The notes under the pieces: generated by a model | The model's database searches: none | Seen by the model: the letters and a program-made list of their open reading frames with translations, nothing else | Told to the model about the DNA's origin: nothing | Shown: positions 35,819 to 44,310 of the stretch, piece by piece | Layout of the letters: every line of letters begins with the position of its first letter | How positions within the stretch are numbered: position 1 is the first letter of the stretch | Made by a program: the position numbers and the translations under genes | DNA from: Stigmatella aurantiaca DW4/3-1 | GTDB lineage: Bacteria > Myxococcota > Myxococcia > Myxococcales > Myxococcaceae | Assembly (NCBI RefSeq): GCF_000165485.1 | Contig: NC_014623.1 | Span: forward strand, 949,501 to 1,013,500 | DNA: 64,000 bases | Reading direction: 5' to 3'

Positions 35819-38800
35819 TCAGTGAGAGTCCTCCGGTTTCGGCGTCTGAAGAGGGAGAGGCGCAATGGAACGGAGGGGAGCATCACTGCCCAGAGCGATG
35901 AAGGGAGCCCAGGCATGGGGATGGGGGTGTGTTGCACGCAGAGAGAGCATGGCCTCTCGAAGTGCCGAGGCCCGGCCCAACCCCGCTAAGAGGTTGCGGT
36001 AATAGAGGTCCATGAGAAGGCGAGTGGAGTCGTCATTGACCTTCCAGAGACTGACGAGGAGGGTTTCAGCACCAGCGGCCATGAGCGCACGGCGAAGGCC
36101 ATAGACGCCCTGACCGAGGTGGACTTCGCCGCGACCTGTGTCGCAGGCGGAGAGGACAACGAGCTGAGTGCCCCAAAGGTTGAGCCCAGCCAGTTCCAGA
36201 GCGGTGACGAGGGAGGCTTCGGGAGCAGGAGGAGAGGACGAGGCGGTGGAGAGAGCGCCTGCTAGGACGAGGCCGGAGTTGAGCAAAGGCTCTGGCTGGG
36301 GAGGAGGAGGACTGCCCAATGAATCGACGAAGGCCAAACCCCGAGACTCGGAGGAGGAGGAGGAATTGCCGAGGAAGAATCCGTGGGTGGCCAGGTGAAG
36401 AATGCCCGGGGTCGCGAGGCTGAGAAGCCGCTGCTTGGAGGCGTCTGGGCCGAGGAAGAGTTGAGCCTGAGGAAGCAGGCGTTGAATGGCGTGGGCCTCT
36501 AGACGAGAGCCGGGAAGAGGAACCCAGGCGCTTCTGGGCAAGTGGGAGGGAGGCAGGGAGAAGAAGCGCTCCAGAGCGTCGGAGGGAGGAGCGGAAGGCA
36601 GAGAGCCAGAAGGCGCCGGAGAGAAGGGAGAGGAGAAGTCAGGGTCGGCGAAGACAAAGACAGAAGAGGAGGGAGCGCTGTCCAGGGGACGAGGCAGCAC
36701 CTCACTGCCGGAGGTGAGGTAGGAGAAGTCGAAGGAGTCCAGGAGGAAGGCGTGGCCATCGTGGAGAGCGGAGAAGGGGACGAGGCTGAGCTGGCCATCG
36801 GCCGAAAGGAAGATGCGGCGGGTAGAGCCGAGCAGGGGTCTCAGGGGACCAAAGGTGCTTCGATAGAGTTGCTGAGAAGCGGTTTGGAATGAGGCGTCCT
36901 TGTCAGCCAGAGCATCGCGAAGGCGAGAGGCAGCTTGGTCAATGGGAGGAGCCGGGCCCAAGTCGACGGAGCGGACAGAGGCATCCGGGAAGAGAACCAG
37001 AGCCAGGTAGCGCAGGTGGCGGACATTCTTGGCAGGAGAAGTGCCAGGTTTGGGAATCAAGGGGCTGTCGTTGTAGGCGATGAATTCGACGAGAGCGGAG
37101 TCCTTGGGGAGTGAGGAGGAGACGCGATCGACGATGGTGTCGGGGGAAGGCAGAGAGGAGAGGGCGCGAAAGGGAGCAGAGGTCTTGGCCAGTTCCGCTT
37201 CGAGCGCGTCACCCTCCTGGGTGAGGGATTGAAGGCGCTGTTGGTAAACCTTCGGAGAGAGCGCACCTGGGCCTGAGAAAGAGAGAGAGGCCAGTTGGGT
37301 ACGCAGGCCCCGGAGGCGCTCGAAAACATCGCGATCTTCGAGAGCCAGGCTGGAGTAAAGGGTGCGAGAGATGGTGGCGGTCTCTGAGACGGAGCGACCC
37401 TTGAGAAGGAGAGCGGCGCTGAGGGCGAGGCGTTGAACGCGAGCGTCCTGGGGGTGAGCGCGGAGCAGTGAATAGAGCCATTGCTCGTCGTTGCGCAGGA
37501 GGGAGAGGAAGGAGGAGAGGCGGGGCTCGGAGAAGTCGAGAGCCTCATGGCGAAGCCGGCGCTCGGAGATGGAAAAGGAGCGCGAGAAGAGAGGTAATGC
37601 GTCTGAAAGGCGATGCTGGGCCAGACGAAATTTACCGAATGCGTAGAGAGAGTGGGCGACTTGGGGGTGATGGTTGCCGAGAAACATCTCCAAGAGAGAA
37701 AGCGAGCGCCGGAAGAGAGGCTCCGCCCTTTTATACAACCCCTGGTCAGCGTAGAGGTTGGCAAGGCTGTTGAGAGAGGTGGCGACGTCGGGATGGTTCT
37801 TGCCAAGGGCAGCCTCTCGGATGGCCAGGGCCCGCTGGTAGAGGGGCTCCGCTTGGCCATACAACCCTTGTTCCGAGTAGAGGTTGGCGAGGTTGTTGAG
37901 AGAGGGGGCGACGTCGGGATGGTTCTTGCCGAGGGAGGCCTCTCGGATGGCCAAAGCCCTCTGGTAGAGGGGCTCCGCTTGGCCATGCAACCCCTGTTCA
38001 AAGTAGAGGCGGGCGAGGTTGTGGAGAGAGGAGGCGACAAGGGGGTGGTTCTTGCCGAGGGTGGCTTCGCGGATGGTCAGAGCCCGCTGGTACAGGGGCT
38101 CCGCCCGGCCATACAACCCTTGGGTAGTGTAGAGGTTGGCGAGGTTGTTGAGAGAGGTGGCGACGAGGGGGTGTTTCTTGCCGAGGGAGGCTTCGCGGAT
38201 GGCCAGAGCCCGCTGGTACAGGGGCTCCGCCCGGCCATACAACCCTTGGTTAGAGTAGAGGTTGGCGAGGTTGTTGAGAGAGGTGGCGACAAGGGGGTGG
38301 TTCTTGCCGAGGGATGGCTCGCGGATGTCCAGAGCCCGCTGGTAGAGGAGCTCCGCCCGGTTATACAACCCCTGGTCAGAGTAGAGGTTGGCGAGGTTGT
38401 TGAGAGAGGAGGCGACAAGGGGGTGGTTCTTGCCGAGGGCGGCTTCACGGATGTCCAGAGCCCGCTGGTAGAGGGGCTCCGCCTGGCTATACAATCCTTG
38501 GTCAGAGTAGAGGTGGGCGAGGTTGTTAAAAGAGGAGGCGACGTCGGGATGGCTCTTGTCGAGGGAAGCTTCGCGGATGGCCAGGGCCCGCTGGTAGAGG
38601 GGCTCCGCCCGGCCATACAACCCCTGGTCAGAGTAGAGGTTGGCAAGGCTGTTGAGAGAGGTAGCGACGTCGGGATGGTTCTTGCCAAGGGAGGCCTCGC
38701 GGATAGCCAGGGCCCGCTGGTAGAGGGGCTCGGCATGGGTTAGCTCCCCCTTCAGCCGATAAAGTCTTCCCACCAGATTCAGGCAATTGGCAACGTCAGG

Positions 38801-39013
38801 ATGGGTCTTCCCAAGGACGGTCTCTCTGATCGAGAGCGCATGCTCCGCTTGTGCAAGCGCCTCGGGATACTTGCCCGCGTCCATGAGCTTTGTTGCCTCG
38901 TCAAAGTTCGCCTGAGCATCTGTCAGCCGCGCATCCGACGTCTCTTCACTGGTCCTCCCTTCTGTTGCACAGAAAAGAAGTATCGCCGTCATCCAACCGA
39001 AAATCTGACGCAT
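35819..39013 (-). CDS. TPR-repeat CHAT-domain (caspase-like) protein
   Basis: The 1064 residues begin with a probable signal peptide (MRQIFGWMTAILLFCATEGRT). About ten tandem 42-residue TPRs (about 60-480) follow, built on LGKNHPxVAxSLNNLANLY and QGLYxxAEPLYQRAL (kinesin-light-chain type). After a helical linker comes a CHAT domain at about 780-1055. It has the caspase-type dyad: His877 in HLATHGFF and Cys957 in VVLSACDTGRG, followed by GLRRALMAAGAETLLVSLW. CHAT domains are cysteine peptidases activated through partner sensing. The coding strand is unusually pyrimidine-rich, unlike its neighbours. It is transcribed with the unknown gene upstream (39174-40139). ATG at 39013 is chosen because it opens the signal peptide; the longer upstream frame overlaps that gene. 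Confidence 0.88.
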   Translation of the reverse strand: MRQIFGWMTAILLFCATEGRTSEETSDARLTDAQANFDEATKLMDAGKYPEALAQAEHALSIRETVLGKTHPDVANCLNLVGRLYRLKGELTHAEPLYQRALAIREASLGKNHPDVATSLNSLANLYSDQGLYGRAEPLYQRALAIREASLDKSHPDVASSFNNLAHLYSDQGLYSQAEPLYQRALDIREAALGKNHPLVASSLNNLANLYSDQGLYNRAELLYQRALDIREPSLGKNHPLVATSLNNLANLYSNQGLYGRAEPLYQRALAIREASLGKKHPLVATSLNNLANLYTTQGLYGRAEPLYQRALTIREATLGKNHPLVASSLHNLARLYFEQGLHGQAEPLYQRALAIREASLGKNHPDVAPSLNNLANLYSEQGLYGQAEPLYQRALAIREAALGKNHPDVATSLNSLANLYADQGLYKRAEPLFRRSLSLLEMFLGNHHPQVAHSLYAFGKFRLAQHRLSDALPLFSRSFSISERRLRHEALDFSEPRLSSFLSLLRNDEQWLYSLLRAHPQDARVQRLALSAALLLKGRSVSETATISRTLYSSLALEDRDVFERLRGLRTQLASLSFSGPGALSPKVYQQRLQSLTQEGDALEAELAKTSAPFRALSSLPSPDTIVDRVSSSLPKDSALVEFIAYNDSPLIPKPGTSPAKNVRHLRYLALVLFPDASVRSVDLGPAPPIDQAASRLRDALADKDASFQTASQQLYRSTFGPLRPLLGSTRRIFLSADGQLSLVPFSALHDGHAFLLDSFDFSYLTSGSEVLPRPLDSAPSSSVFVFADPDFSSPFSPAPSGSLPSAPPSDALERFFSLPPSHLPRSAWVPLPGSRLEAHAIQRLLPQAQLFLGPDASKQRLLSLATPGILHLATHGFFLGNSSSSSESRGLAFVDSLGSPPPPQPEPLLNSGLVLAGALSTASSSPPAPEASLVTALELAGLNLWGTQLVVLSACDTGRGEVHLGQGVYGLRRALMAAGAETLLVSLWKVNDDSTRLLMDLYYRNLLAGLGRASALREAMLSLRATHPHPHAWAPFIALGSDAPLRSIAPLPLQTPKPEDSH
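37620..38830. repeat. tandem 126-bp coding repeats (TPR array)
   Basis: The same block recurs at a 126-base period. For example, the GGTTCTTGCC-type segment is found near 37795, 37921, 38047, 38173 (variant TTTCTTGCC), 38299, 38425, 38551 (variant) and 38677. AGAGTAGAGGTTGGCGAGG-type segments recur in register. The period equals 42 codons, so every unit encodes one TPR in frame. DNA identity between central units is high. Confidence 0.9.
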
Positions 39014-39173
39014 CTCGTCCCACCAGATAAAAGGGTTCAACAAAAGAGTTCGAATCTCACTGCGCGATGATAAAGGCCACACGCTAACCCCAGAGGCAAA
39101 AGATGCGGCAGCCTTCCACTGTGGTCGGCTCAATGCACATCCGATGAACGGCACAAGATTCGCCGAGTGAGAG

Positions 39174-40139
39174 TCAAGTGTCCGCGCCTCCAAAGGCAGC
39201 CGTACACGCTCCACCGGGTTCGTTCTCCTTCGTTCCATCCAGGAGGAGGTGTCTGCTCTCTCTGCCCAGGAACTTCCCCCCAGTGCCAGAGCCAACCAGA
39301 GCCTGGGGCGGTCGCTCTTGAAGGCCAAGCGGAGCCCTTCGCGACGCTTCATGGCCCGGAGGCACTTCCATGCAAGGAGCCCCCTCTCCCAGCGGAGTGC
39401 GTGGGTCAGCCGAGAGCGCCTCGGGGGGTGGGCCGCCCGGGGGCGTCTGTTGGCTCGAACCTGTAGGGCAAGCAGACAGGTTGGGCCCCTTCGCCTCCGA
39501 CAGCCTCTCCGGGGCCGCCTCTTGCTCCGGGGTGGGGTGAGAGGGGCTGGTGTCTGTGCAGAGTGGGGACCGTGACGACTCCCTGGGCTCCTGCGGGGGT
39601 GGAAGGCTGGCCAGCAGGTGCGCGTCACTCGCCTGGAGTAAGGCGGGCAGTTCCCGGCGCAGAAGCTGCGCGTCCTTGGCGGCCAGGGCATGCATCGCAC
39701 AGAGTGCCCACTGCCGAGTGGCCTGCCCATTCAGGTGCGGCCTCAGCCTCCGAGCCATTCCACGGTCCGCGCGCTCCAGCGATTGCAGCAGCAGCGCTTG
39801 TCCGGGACGGTCCACCGCGCGGGCCGCCTGCCTCAGCAACGCGAACTCCAGCTCCGCCCACCTGCTGGGGTTGTCGTCCCAGCGGGCCTCCTCCGCCAAC
39901 TCGAAGCACAGGCCTGCCAGCGTGTCCAAGTCCCTGGCGGAGGCTTGTTGGCAACTCGCCGCCAGCAGTTCCACAGCCGTCTCTCGCTTGAGGGCCAGAA
40001 AACCCTCCAGCAACTTGCGTCTCTCCGGTTGAGCGGCGCCCGGGCCCTCCAGCATCACACCCACCTGGGGCAGCAGGCCTTGCGACATCATCCGCTCCAG
40101 GTCCTGCTCCACTCGTCCGACGAGCCCCAACCCTTCCAT
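39174..40139 (-). CDS. unknown helical protein with Pro/Ser-rich C-terminus, upstream of the CHAT gene
   Basis: The 321-residue protein (from MEGLGLVGRVEQDLERMM) is helical over residues 1-190, with Leu/Ala-rich amphipathic helices such as RDLDTLAGLCFELAEEARW and GQALLLQSLERADRGMARRL. These look like a small helical-repeat domain. The remaining 130 residues are low-complexity Pro/Ser/Glu. I do not recognise it. It has no signal peptide or transmembrane helix. AGAGGGGG precedes ATG 40139; an in-frame ATG at 40172 is an alternative start. It is 160 bases upstream of the CHAT gene on the same strand, so the two probably act together. Confidence 0.6.
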   Translation of the reverse strand: MEGLGLVGRVEQDLERMMSQGLLPQVGVMLEGPGAAQPERRKLLEGFLALKRETAVELLAASCQQASARDLDTLAGLCFELAEEARWDDNPSRWAELEFALLRQAARAVDRPGQALLLQSLERADRGMARRLRPHLNGQATRQWALCAMHALAAKDAQLLRRELPALLQASDAHLLASLPPPQEPRESSRSPLCTDTSPSHPTPEQEAAPERLSEAKGPNLSACPTGSSQQTPPGGPPPEALSADPRTPLGEGAPCMEVPPGHEASRRAPLGLQERPPQALVGSGTGGKFLGRESRHLLLDGTKENEPGGACTAAFGGADT

Positions 40140-40911
40140 GTCCGTCCCCCTCTTTGTTTCAGGCGGGGTCATGACACCACCTGGGGCTGACAGGGTGGGG
40201 GGCGCTTGCACCGCTTGGGAGACTCTCCCTCTCTTCTCCTGGATGACGCAGCCAGAGGCACACGGCGCCTCATCCAATCAACGCTGGCGCGCCTGGACCT
40301 TGGACGCTTGAGGCACTTGAGCCTCGGGCATTCAGAGTTCGAGCCGGGATGCCCTTTCGTCTAGGGCAGCACCGGTGAGGGGGGAGCGGACCCACGCGTG
40401 GCTCCACCTCCAGAAGCATCTGCGCATGCGCGATGAGCAGCGCGACGATGTCCACTTCGCCTTCCTTGCGCTGAGCGGCTGCCTCATCTTCTTCCGGAAC
40501 CTCAAACCTTACTTTTGTGAGGGGCTCATAGCGAGGAGGGCCTCATCCAACAGTGCGAGCCTCAAGCGAGTTCTCTCGGCTGAAAGAGTCCGAAGCGAAG
40601 CGGACTATGCATAAAAAAGGAATCCAGCCGAATATCATTCCAGGATGTTATGACTATTCATTGCATGCCAGCCTTGCTGGCTTCGGCTGTTGAGCTCAGT
40701 AACTTCATTCGAGAGTCATGAGCTGGAATTCCTCTAGGGATGCGCCCATCCTACCGGCGTCTACATATCCCTTCATGACACGGCTGAGTCATCATCCGCA
40801 CGAGCTGCTGGACGTCCTGGAGGCATCAGACCTGTAGAGAGGGGCTGACGCGAGGGAACCACATGGGTAGGATGCCGGAAGGCCCCTTGGCCGCCTTCCT
40901 GGAGGTCCACC
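40140..40911. other. gene-poor region with locally lower GC
   Basis: This stretch between the divergent helical-protein and kinase genes holds no convincing intact gene. Bases about 40600-40760 are distinctly more AT-rich than the rest of the window. They contain a small hairpin (GCCAGC-CTT-GCTGGC, 40667-40681). A decayed coding fragment is listed separately at 40270-40609. Promoters for the kinase gene and the minus-strand pair must lie here. Confidence 0.6.
40270..40609 (-). pseudogene. possible frameshifted gene remnant
   Basis: On the minus strand one frame reads LRTLSAERTRLRLALLDEALLAMSP and then stops at 40509. A second frame overlapping it at CCCCTCACAAAAG continues LTKVRFEVPEEDEAAAQRK ... 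VDIVALLIAHAQMLLEVEP to a TGA at 40270. Both pieces look protein-like and one shift would join them. I do not recognise the family. It could also be chance coding potential in GC-rich DNA. Confidence 0.25.
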
Positions 40912-42270
40912 TTGGACACGCTGTCCCCCGAGGCACTCCCGGATGGGACCCGGCTGGGCCCCTGGCGGGTGGAAGGCCGCGCGGGGTACGGCACCTATGG
41001 CGCGGTCTACCGGGTGCGCCGGACGCGGCGGATCCTTCCCCAACTCGTGGCCCTCAAGCTGGCACGCTACCCGGATGACTTGCGGTTCGAGCGTGAGGCG
41101 GAGCTTCTCACCCGGATCCGGCACCCCAGCGTCCCGCGCCTGCTGGGACAGGGCACCTGGAAGGCGAGCCCCCACGGTGACACGCATCCCTATGTGGTGA
41201 TGCAGTGGGTGGAGGGCCTCCGGCTGTATACCTGGGGGAAAGAGCGGCCCTTCACGTCCCGCCAAGTGCTGCGGCTGCTGGCCCAGGTGGCGCGGGCGCT
41301 TGAGGCGACCCACGCCCGCCAGGGGCTTCACCGGGACGTAAAAGGCGACAACATCCTGGTGAGCCCCGAGGGGAAAGCCTTCCTCATGGACTTCGGGTGT
41401 GGCACCTGGGCTGGGGCGCCGCCGCTCACCGAGGGGTTGTTGGCCCCCGGCACGAAGCCCTACCGAAGCCCCCAGGCCCTGCGCTTCCAGTGGGACCACC
41501 GCCGCGAGGCCCGTCCCCCCTACCGCGCCACCCCCGCGGATGACGTGTACGCGCTGGGGGTGACGGCCTACCGCTTGTGCACGGGAATCTACCCTCCCCC
41601 GGCGACGGACCCATCGCTCGTGGGCGATAATGCGCGGGAGACCTTGGAGGAGATGAAGCCTCCAGGCCAGCTCCAGCCGCTGGCGCCCCTGTTGGAATCG
41701 CTCATCCTCCGCATGCTTTCCGACAATCCCCAGGATCGAGGCAGTGCCGGTGAGTTGGCCGCAGCCCTGGAGGCGGCAGCGGAGGCCGCCGGGCCAGAGG
41801 CCGATGCACCGATGAGTCCGAATGGCTCGCGGGGGGGCACGGAGAGTGTCAGGCGGCCCGTCTCCGAGTCTCAGGGAGGATGTCTTGGGCCTGCGGTGCT
41901 GATGTCCTTGGCGGCCTGGCTCATCATTCAGATTGTAGGGAACTTGAACCTGGCGGAGTTCGTCGATCCTCCCCCCATCCTGGAAGATGGGGGGACCACT
42001 GGCGTGGCCGATGCGTCCGTGGAAGAGGTGCCGGTGCCCAACGTGGCACGAGAACCCGAGCCGAGTGGATTAGCGCTTGAGATGCCCAAAGCGCCTCTGC
42101 CCGGTCAGCGCCGTCCGCCGTGTGCTCGATTTCAAATCCACATCCAAGGAGGCTGCTGGCTGGAAGTTCCTCGTGCCTCTCCTCCCTGTGGAGAGAGCTA
42201 TGACTGGAAAGGGGCCTGCTACTATCCAGTCGCCGCGCCCCCAAGAACCAACACGTCAGAAAAACAGTAA
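40912..42270 (+). CDS. transmembrane Ser/Thr protein kinase
   Basis: The 452-residue protein has a Hanks-type kinase domain (about 14-290). The Gly loop is GRAGYGTYGAVY, the catalytic Lys is Lys49 in VALKL, the catalytic loop HRDVKGDN is at 140-147, DFG at 160-162, and the activation/P+1 segment is APGTKPYRSPQAL. A transmembrane helix (about 322-345) precedes an exported tail ending in a small Cys-containing module (GGCWLEV ... PPCGESYDWKGACYYPV). That module is seen at the C-terminus of many myxobacterial kinases and is probably disulphide-stabilised. The start is TTG with a strong TGGAGG. It is divergent from the helical protein/CHAT operon and could regulate it. Confidence 0.9.
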   Translation: MDTLSPEALPDGTRLGPWRVEGRAGYGTYGAVYRVRRTRRILPQLVALKLARYPDDLRFEREAELLTRIRHPSVPRLLGQGTWKASPHGDTHPYVVMQWVEGLRLYTWGKERPFTSRQVLRLLAQVARALEATHARQGLHRDVKGDNILVSPEGKAFLMDFGCGTWAGAPPLTEGLLAPGTKPYRSPQALRFQWDHRREARPPYRATPADDVYALGVTAYRLCTGIYPPPATDPSLVGDNARETLEEMKPPGQLQPLAPLLESLILRMLSDNPQDRGSAGELAAALEAAAEAAGPEADAPMSPNGSRGGTESVRRPVSESQGGCLGPAVLMSLAAWLIIQIVGNLNLAEFVDPPPILEDGGTTGVADASVEEVPVPNVAREPEPSGLALEMPKAPLPGQRRPPCARFQIHIQGGCWLEVPRASPPCGESYDWKGACYYPVAAPPRTNTSEKQ

Positions 42271-42347
42271 AGCGCAGTCAGCCAAAAACCCAGGCGCCAA
42301 GTGCGGCTGAACCACGAGAACGTGTGCCAGGAGGGCACGAGGCCAGC

Positions 42348-43187
42348 TCAGGACAGCCGCGAGCCCGTCATCTCCAGAATCGAATCTCCCGTGATGTCTT
42401 TGTACTTCTGTCCGGCGAGTGTGCGGATCACCTCGGAGGTGGCGTAGCGGAAATGGGGTGTTTCGGCCGTGGCAGCCTCGACAATCACCTTCGCCACGTC
42501 ATCGCTGCTCTGAGCCATGTGCGCATAGGCCCCCATGGCCGCGCGGATGTAGGCGTCCAACATGGGCCGGTACTCCTCGGAGACAACGGGCCCTCCGGGC
42601 TTGCGCCCCTGGACCGTGGTGACGAACTCGGTGGTCACCGCCCCGGGCTCGATGGCCACCAGTTGGATGCCCAGCCTCTTCGCCACGGGGGCGAGGCTCT
42701 CCAGGAAGCCCTCACAGGCGAACTTGGCGGCGCAGTATGCGTCGTTGAAGGGTTGGCCAATCAGTCCTCCCACGCTCGTGACCGTGAGGATGCGCCCCGA
42801 GCGGGCCTGACGCATGGAGGGGAACACCGCCTGGGTCGTCCGCCACACGCCGAAGAAGTTTACCTCCATCGTCTGGCGCAGCTCCTCCGGAGTGGTCTGC
42901 TCCAGCGAGCCGAGATGACCCGCGCCCGCGTTGTTGACGAGCACGTCGATTCTTCCGTACTTCGCGAGCACCGCTTGGACGCAGGCCTGGACCGAGGCGT
43001 CGCTCTGAACATCCAGCGGCAGGATGTCGAGCGTGACGCCTTCGTCGCGGGCGCGCGCCTGCAAGGGCCCTGCCTTGCCGGTGTCTCTCAGGGTCGCGAC
43101 CACTTGAAAACCGGCCTTGGCCAGGTGAATGGCGGAGCTGAGCCCGATGCCCGAGGAGGTTCCGGTGATGAGGGCGATGCCAGACAT
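42348..43187 (-). CDS. SDR-family oxidoreductase
   Basis: The 279-residue protein is a classical short-chain dehydrogenase. TGTSSGIG is the dinucleotide loop (about 8-15), NNAGAG follows strand 4, Ser of VTSVGG and YCAAK (YxxxK) form the catalytic set, and EPGAVTTEF closes the active site. The first loop (LRDTGKAGPL, with Arg after strand 2) suggests NADP(H). The substrate is unknown. It is divergent from an AraC-type regulator starting about 100 bases away. In many bacteria such pairs are regulator and target. Confidence 0.9.
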   Translation of the reverse strand: MSGIALITGTSSGIGLSSAIHLAKAGFQVVATLRDTGKAGPLQARARDEGVTLDILPLDVQSDASVQACVQAVLAKYGRIDVLVNNAGAGHLGSLEQTTPEELRQTMEVNFFGVWRTTQAVFPSMRQARSGRILTVTSVGGLIGQPFNDAYCAAKFACEGFLESLAPVAKRLGIQLVAIEPGAVTTEFVTTVQGRKPGGPVVSEEYRPMLDAYIRAAMGAYAHMAQSSDDVAKVIVEAATAETPHFRYATSEVIRTLAGQKYKDITGDSILEMTGSRLS

Positions 43188-43283
43188 GATCCTTCTCCAT
43201 GCGCTGTTTGTCAGTGCTGTCGAAGGTCATGTATCTTCACGGGCGTGGGGGCGCACTGGCCGAAGGCGCCAAACCACCTGCCC

Positions 43284-44297
43284 GTGACGCCAAACCGTTC
43301 TCCGCGCTTTCTGCTTCTGCCCCGAGCCATGGTGATCGCCTTGCGCGAGGGCGGGGTGGACGTGGATGCCATCCTCCGGAAGGTGGATGCCAGCAGCCTC
43401 CCCACCGGCGCCCGGATGACGGTGGCCCAGTGGAATGCGTTCCAGGATCTGGCACTGGCCCGGGTGGAGCCTTCCCTGGGACTGGAGCTGGGAGCCCAGA
43501 TTCACCCGGAACTCTTCGGCATCGCGGGGCTGTCCGCCATGGCGGCGCCCACCTTCGGCGCGGCACTGGGCCGGCTGGTGCGGTACAAGCGGATGTTCTC
43601 CACGGACGTGCTGGAGCTGGTGCCTCAGGGAGATGACCAGGCGCTCCGCGTGGACGTGTCGATGCCTGAGCGGTCCCATGCCCGGCTCCGGGTGGACATG
43701 GAGCTCGCGTTCCTCGTTTCCTTTGGGCGGGTGATGACCCGGACGCGGATCATCCCCCGGGCCGTCTCGTTGAGGGGGCCCGCGCCTGCCTACCAGGAGC
43801 GCTACGGCGCGCTCTTCGCCTGTCCGGTGCGGTTCCAGCAGCCTGTGGATGAGCTGCTCTTCTCCGCGCTGGACCTGGCCCGGCCCTTGGTCAGCAGCTC
43901 TCCCGAGTTGGAGGCACTGTTCGGCGCTCGGGCCGAGCAGCTCTGGGAGGAGACGGGAGGGGACGAGCGCGTCTCGCAGGTGCGCTCGGTGTTGCGGCGC
44001 CAGCTCAGCGGGGAAGAGCCCTCCATCGGCGGGGTGGCGCGAGCCCTCGGCATGAGCGAACGAAGCCTGCAGCGGAAGCTGTCGGAGGCACACACCTCGT
44101 TCAAGGCCCTGCTCTCCGAGGTCCGCCGGGACATGGCCCGGGAGCAACTGGCGACGACGGACATCGAGCTGGCGGAGCTGTCATTCCTGCTGGGGTTCTC
44201 GGATCCCAACTCCCTGCACCGGGCGTTCAAGCGCTGGGAGGGGATGACGCCGCTGGAGTACCGCCGCAAGCATGGCCCGCGGCGGCACCTGGCTTGA
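43284..44297 (+). CDS. AraC-family transcriptional regulator
   Basis: The protein is 337 residues from GTG 43284. The N-terminal region (about 10-200, e.g. LGAQIHPELFGIAGLSAMAAPTFGAALGRLVRYKRM) is the arabinose-binding-like ligand domain of the OruR/ArgR-type AraC family. The C-terminal 100 residues hold two helix-turn-helix motifs: SIGGVARALGMSERSLQRKLSEAHTSF and IELAELSFLLGFSDPNSLHRAFKRWEGMTPLEYRRK. The start is unclear: GTG 43245, GTG 43284 and ATG 43329 are all in frame without a clear ribosome-binding site. It is divergent from the SDR gene, its likely target. Confidence 0.85.
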   Translation: MTPNRSPRFLLLPRAMVIALREGGVDVDAILRKVDASSLPTGARMTVAQWNAFQDLALARVEPSLGLELGAQIHPELFGIAGLSAMAAPTFGAALGRLVRYKRMFSTDVLELVPQGDDQALRVDVSMPERSHARLRVDMELAFLVSFGRVMTRTRIIPRAVSLRGPAPAYQERYGALFACPVRFQQPVDELLFSALDLARPLVSSSPELEALFGARAEQLWEETGGDERVSQVRSVLRRQLSGEEPSIGGVARALGMSERSLQRKLSEAHTSFKALLSEVRRDMAREQLATTDIELAELSFLLGFSDPNSLHRAFKRWEGMTPLEYRRKHGPRRHLA

Positions 44298-44310
44298 TTC
44301 GTCCGCCGCG

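Noticed and set aside
37620-38830. Regularly spaced repeats as a possible CRISPR array
   Set aside because: The unit is 126 bp, conserved throughout with no unique spacers, and encodes TPRs in frame.
40375-40614. 79-residue plus-strand open frame
   Set aside because: Its composition is not protein-like and it overlaps better-looking minus-strand coding fragments. It has no ribosome-binding site or recognisable motif.
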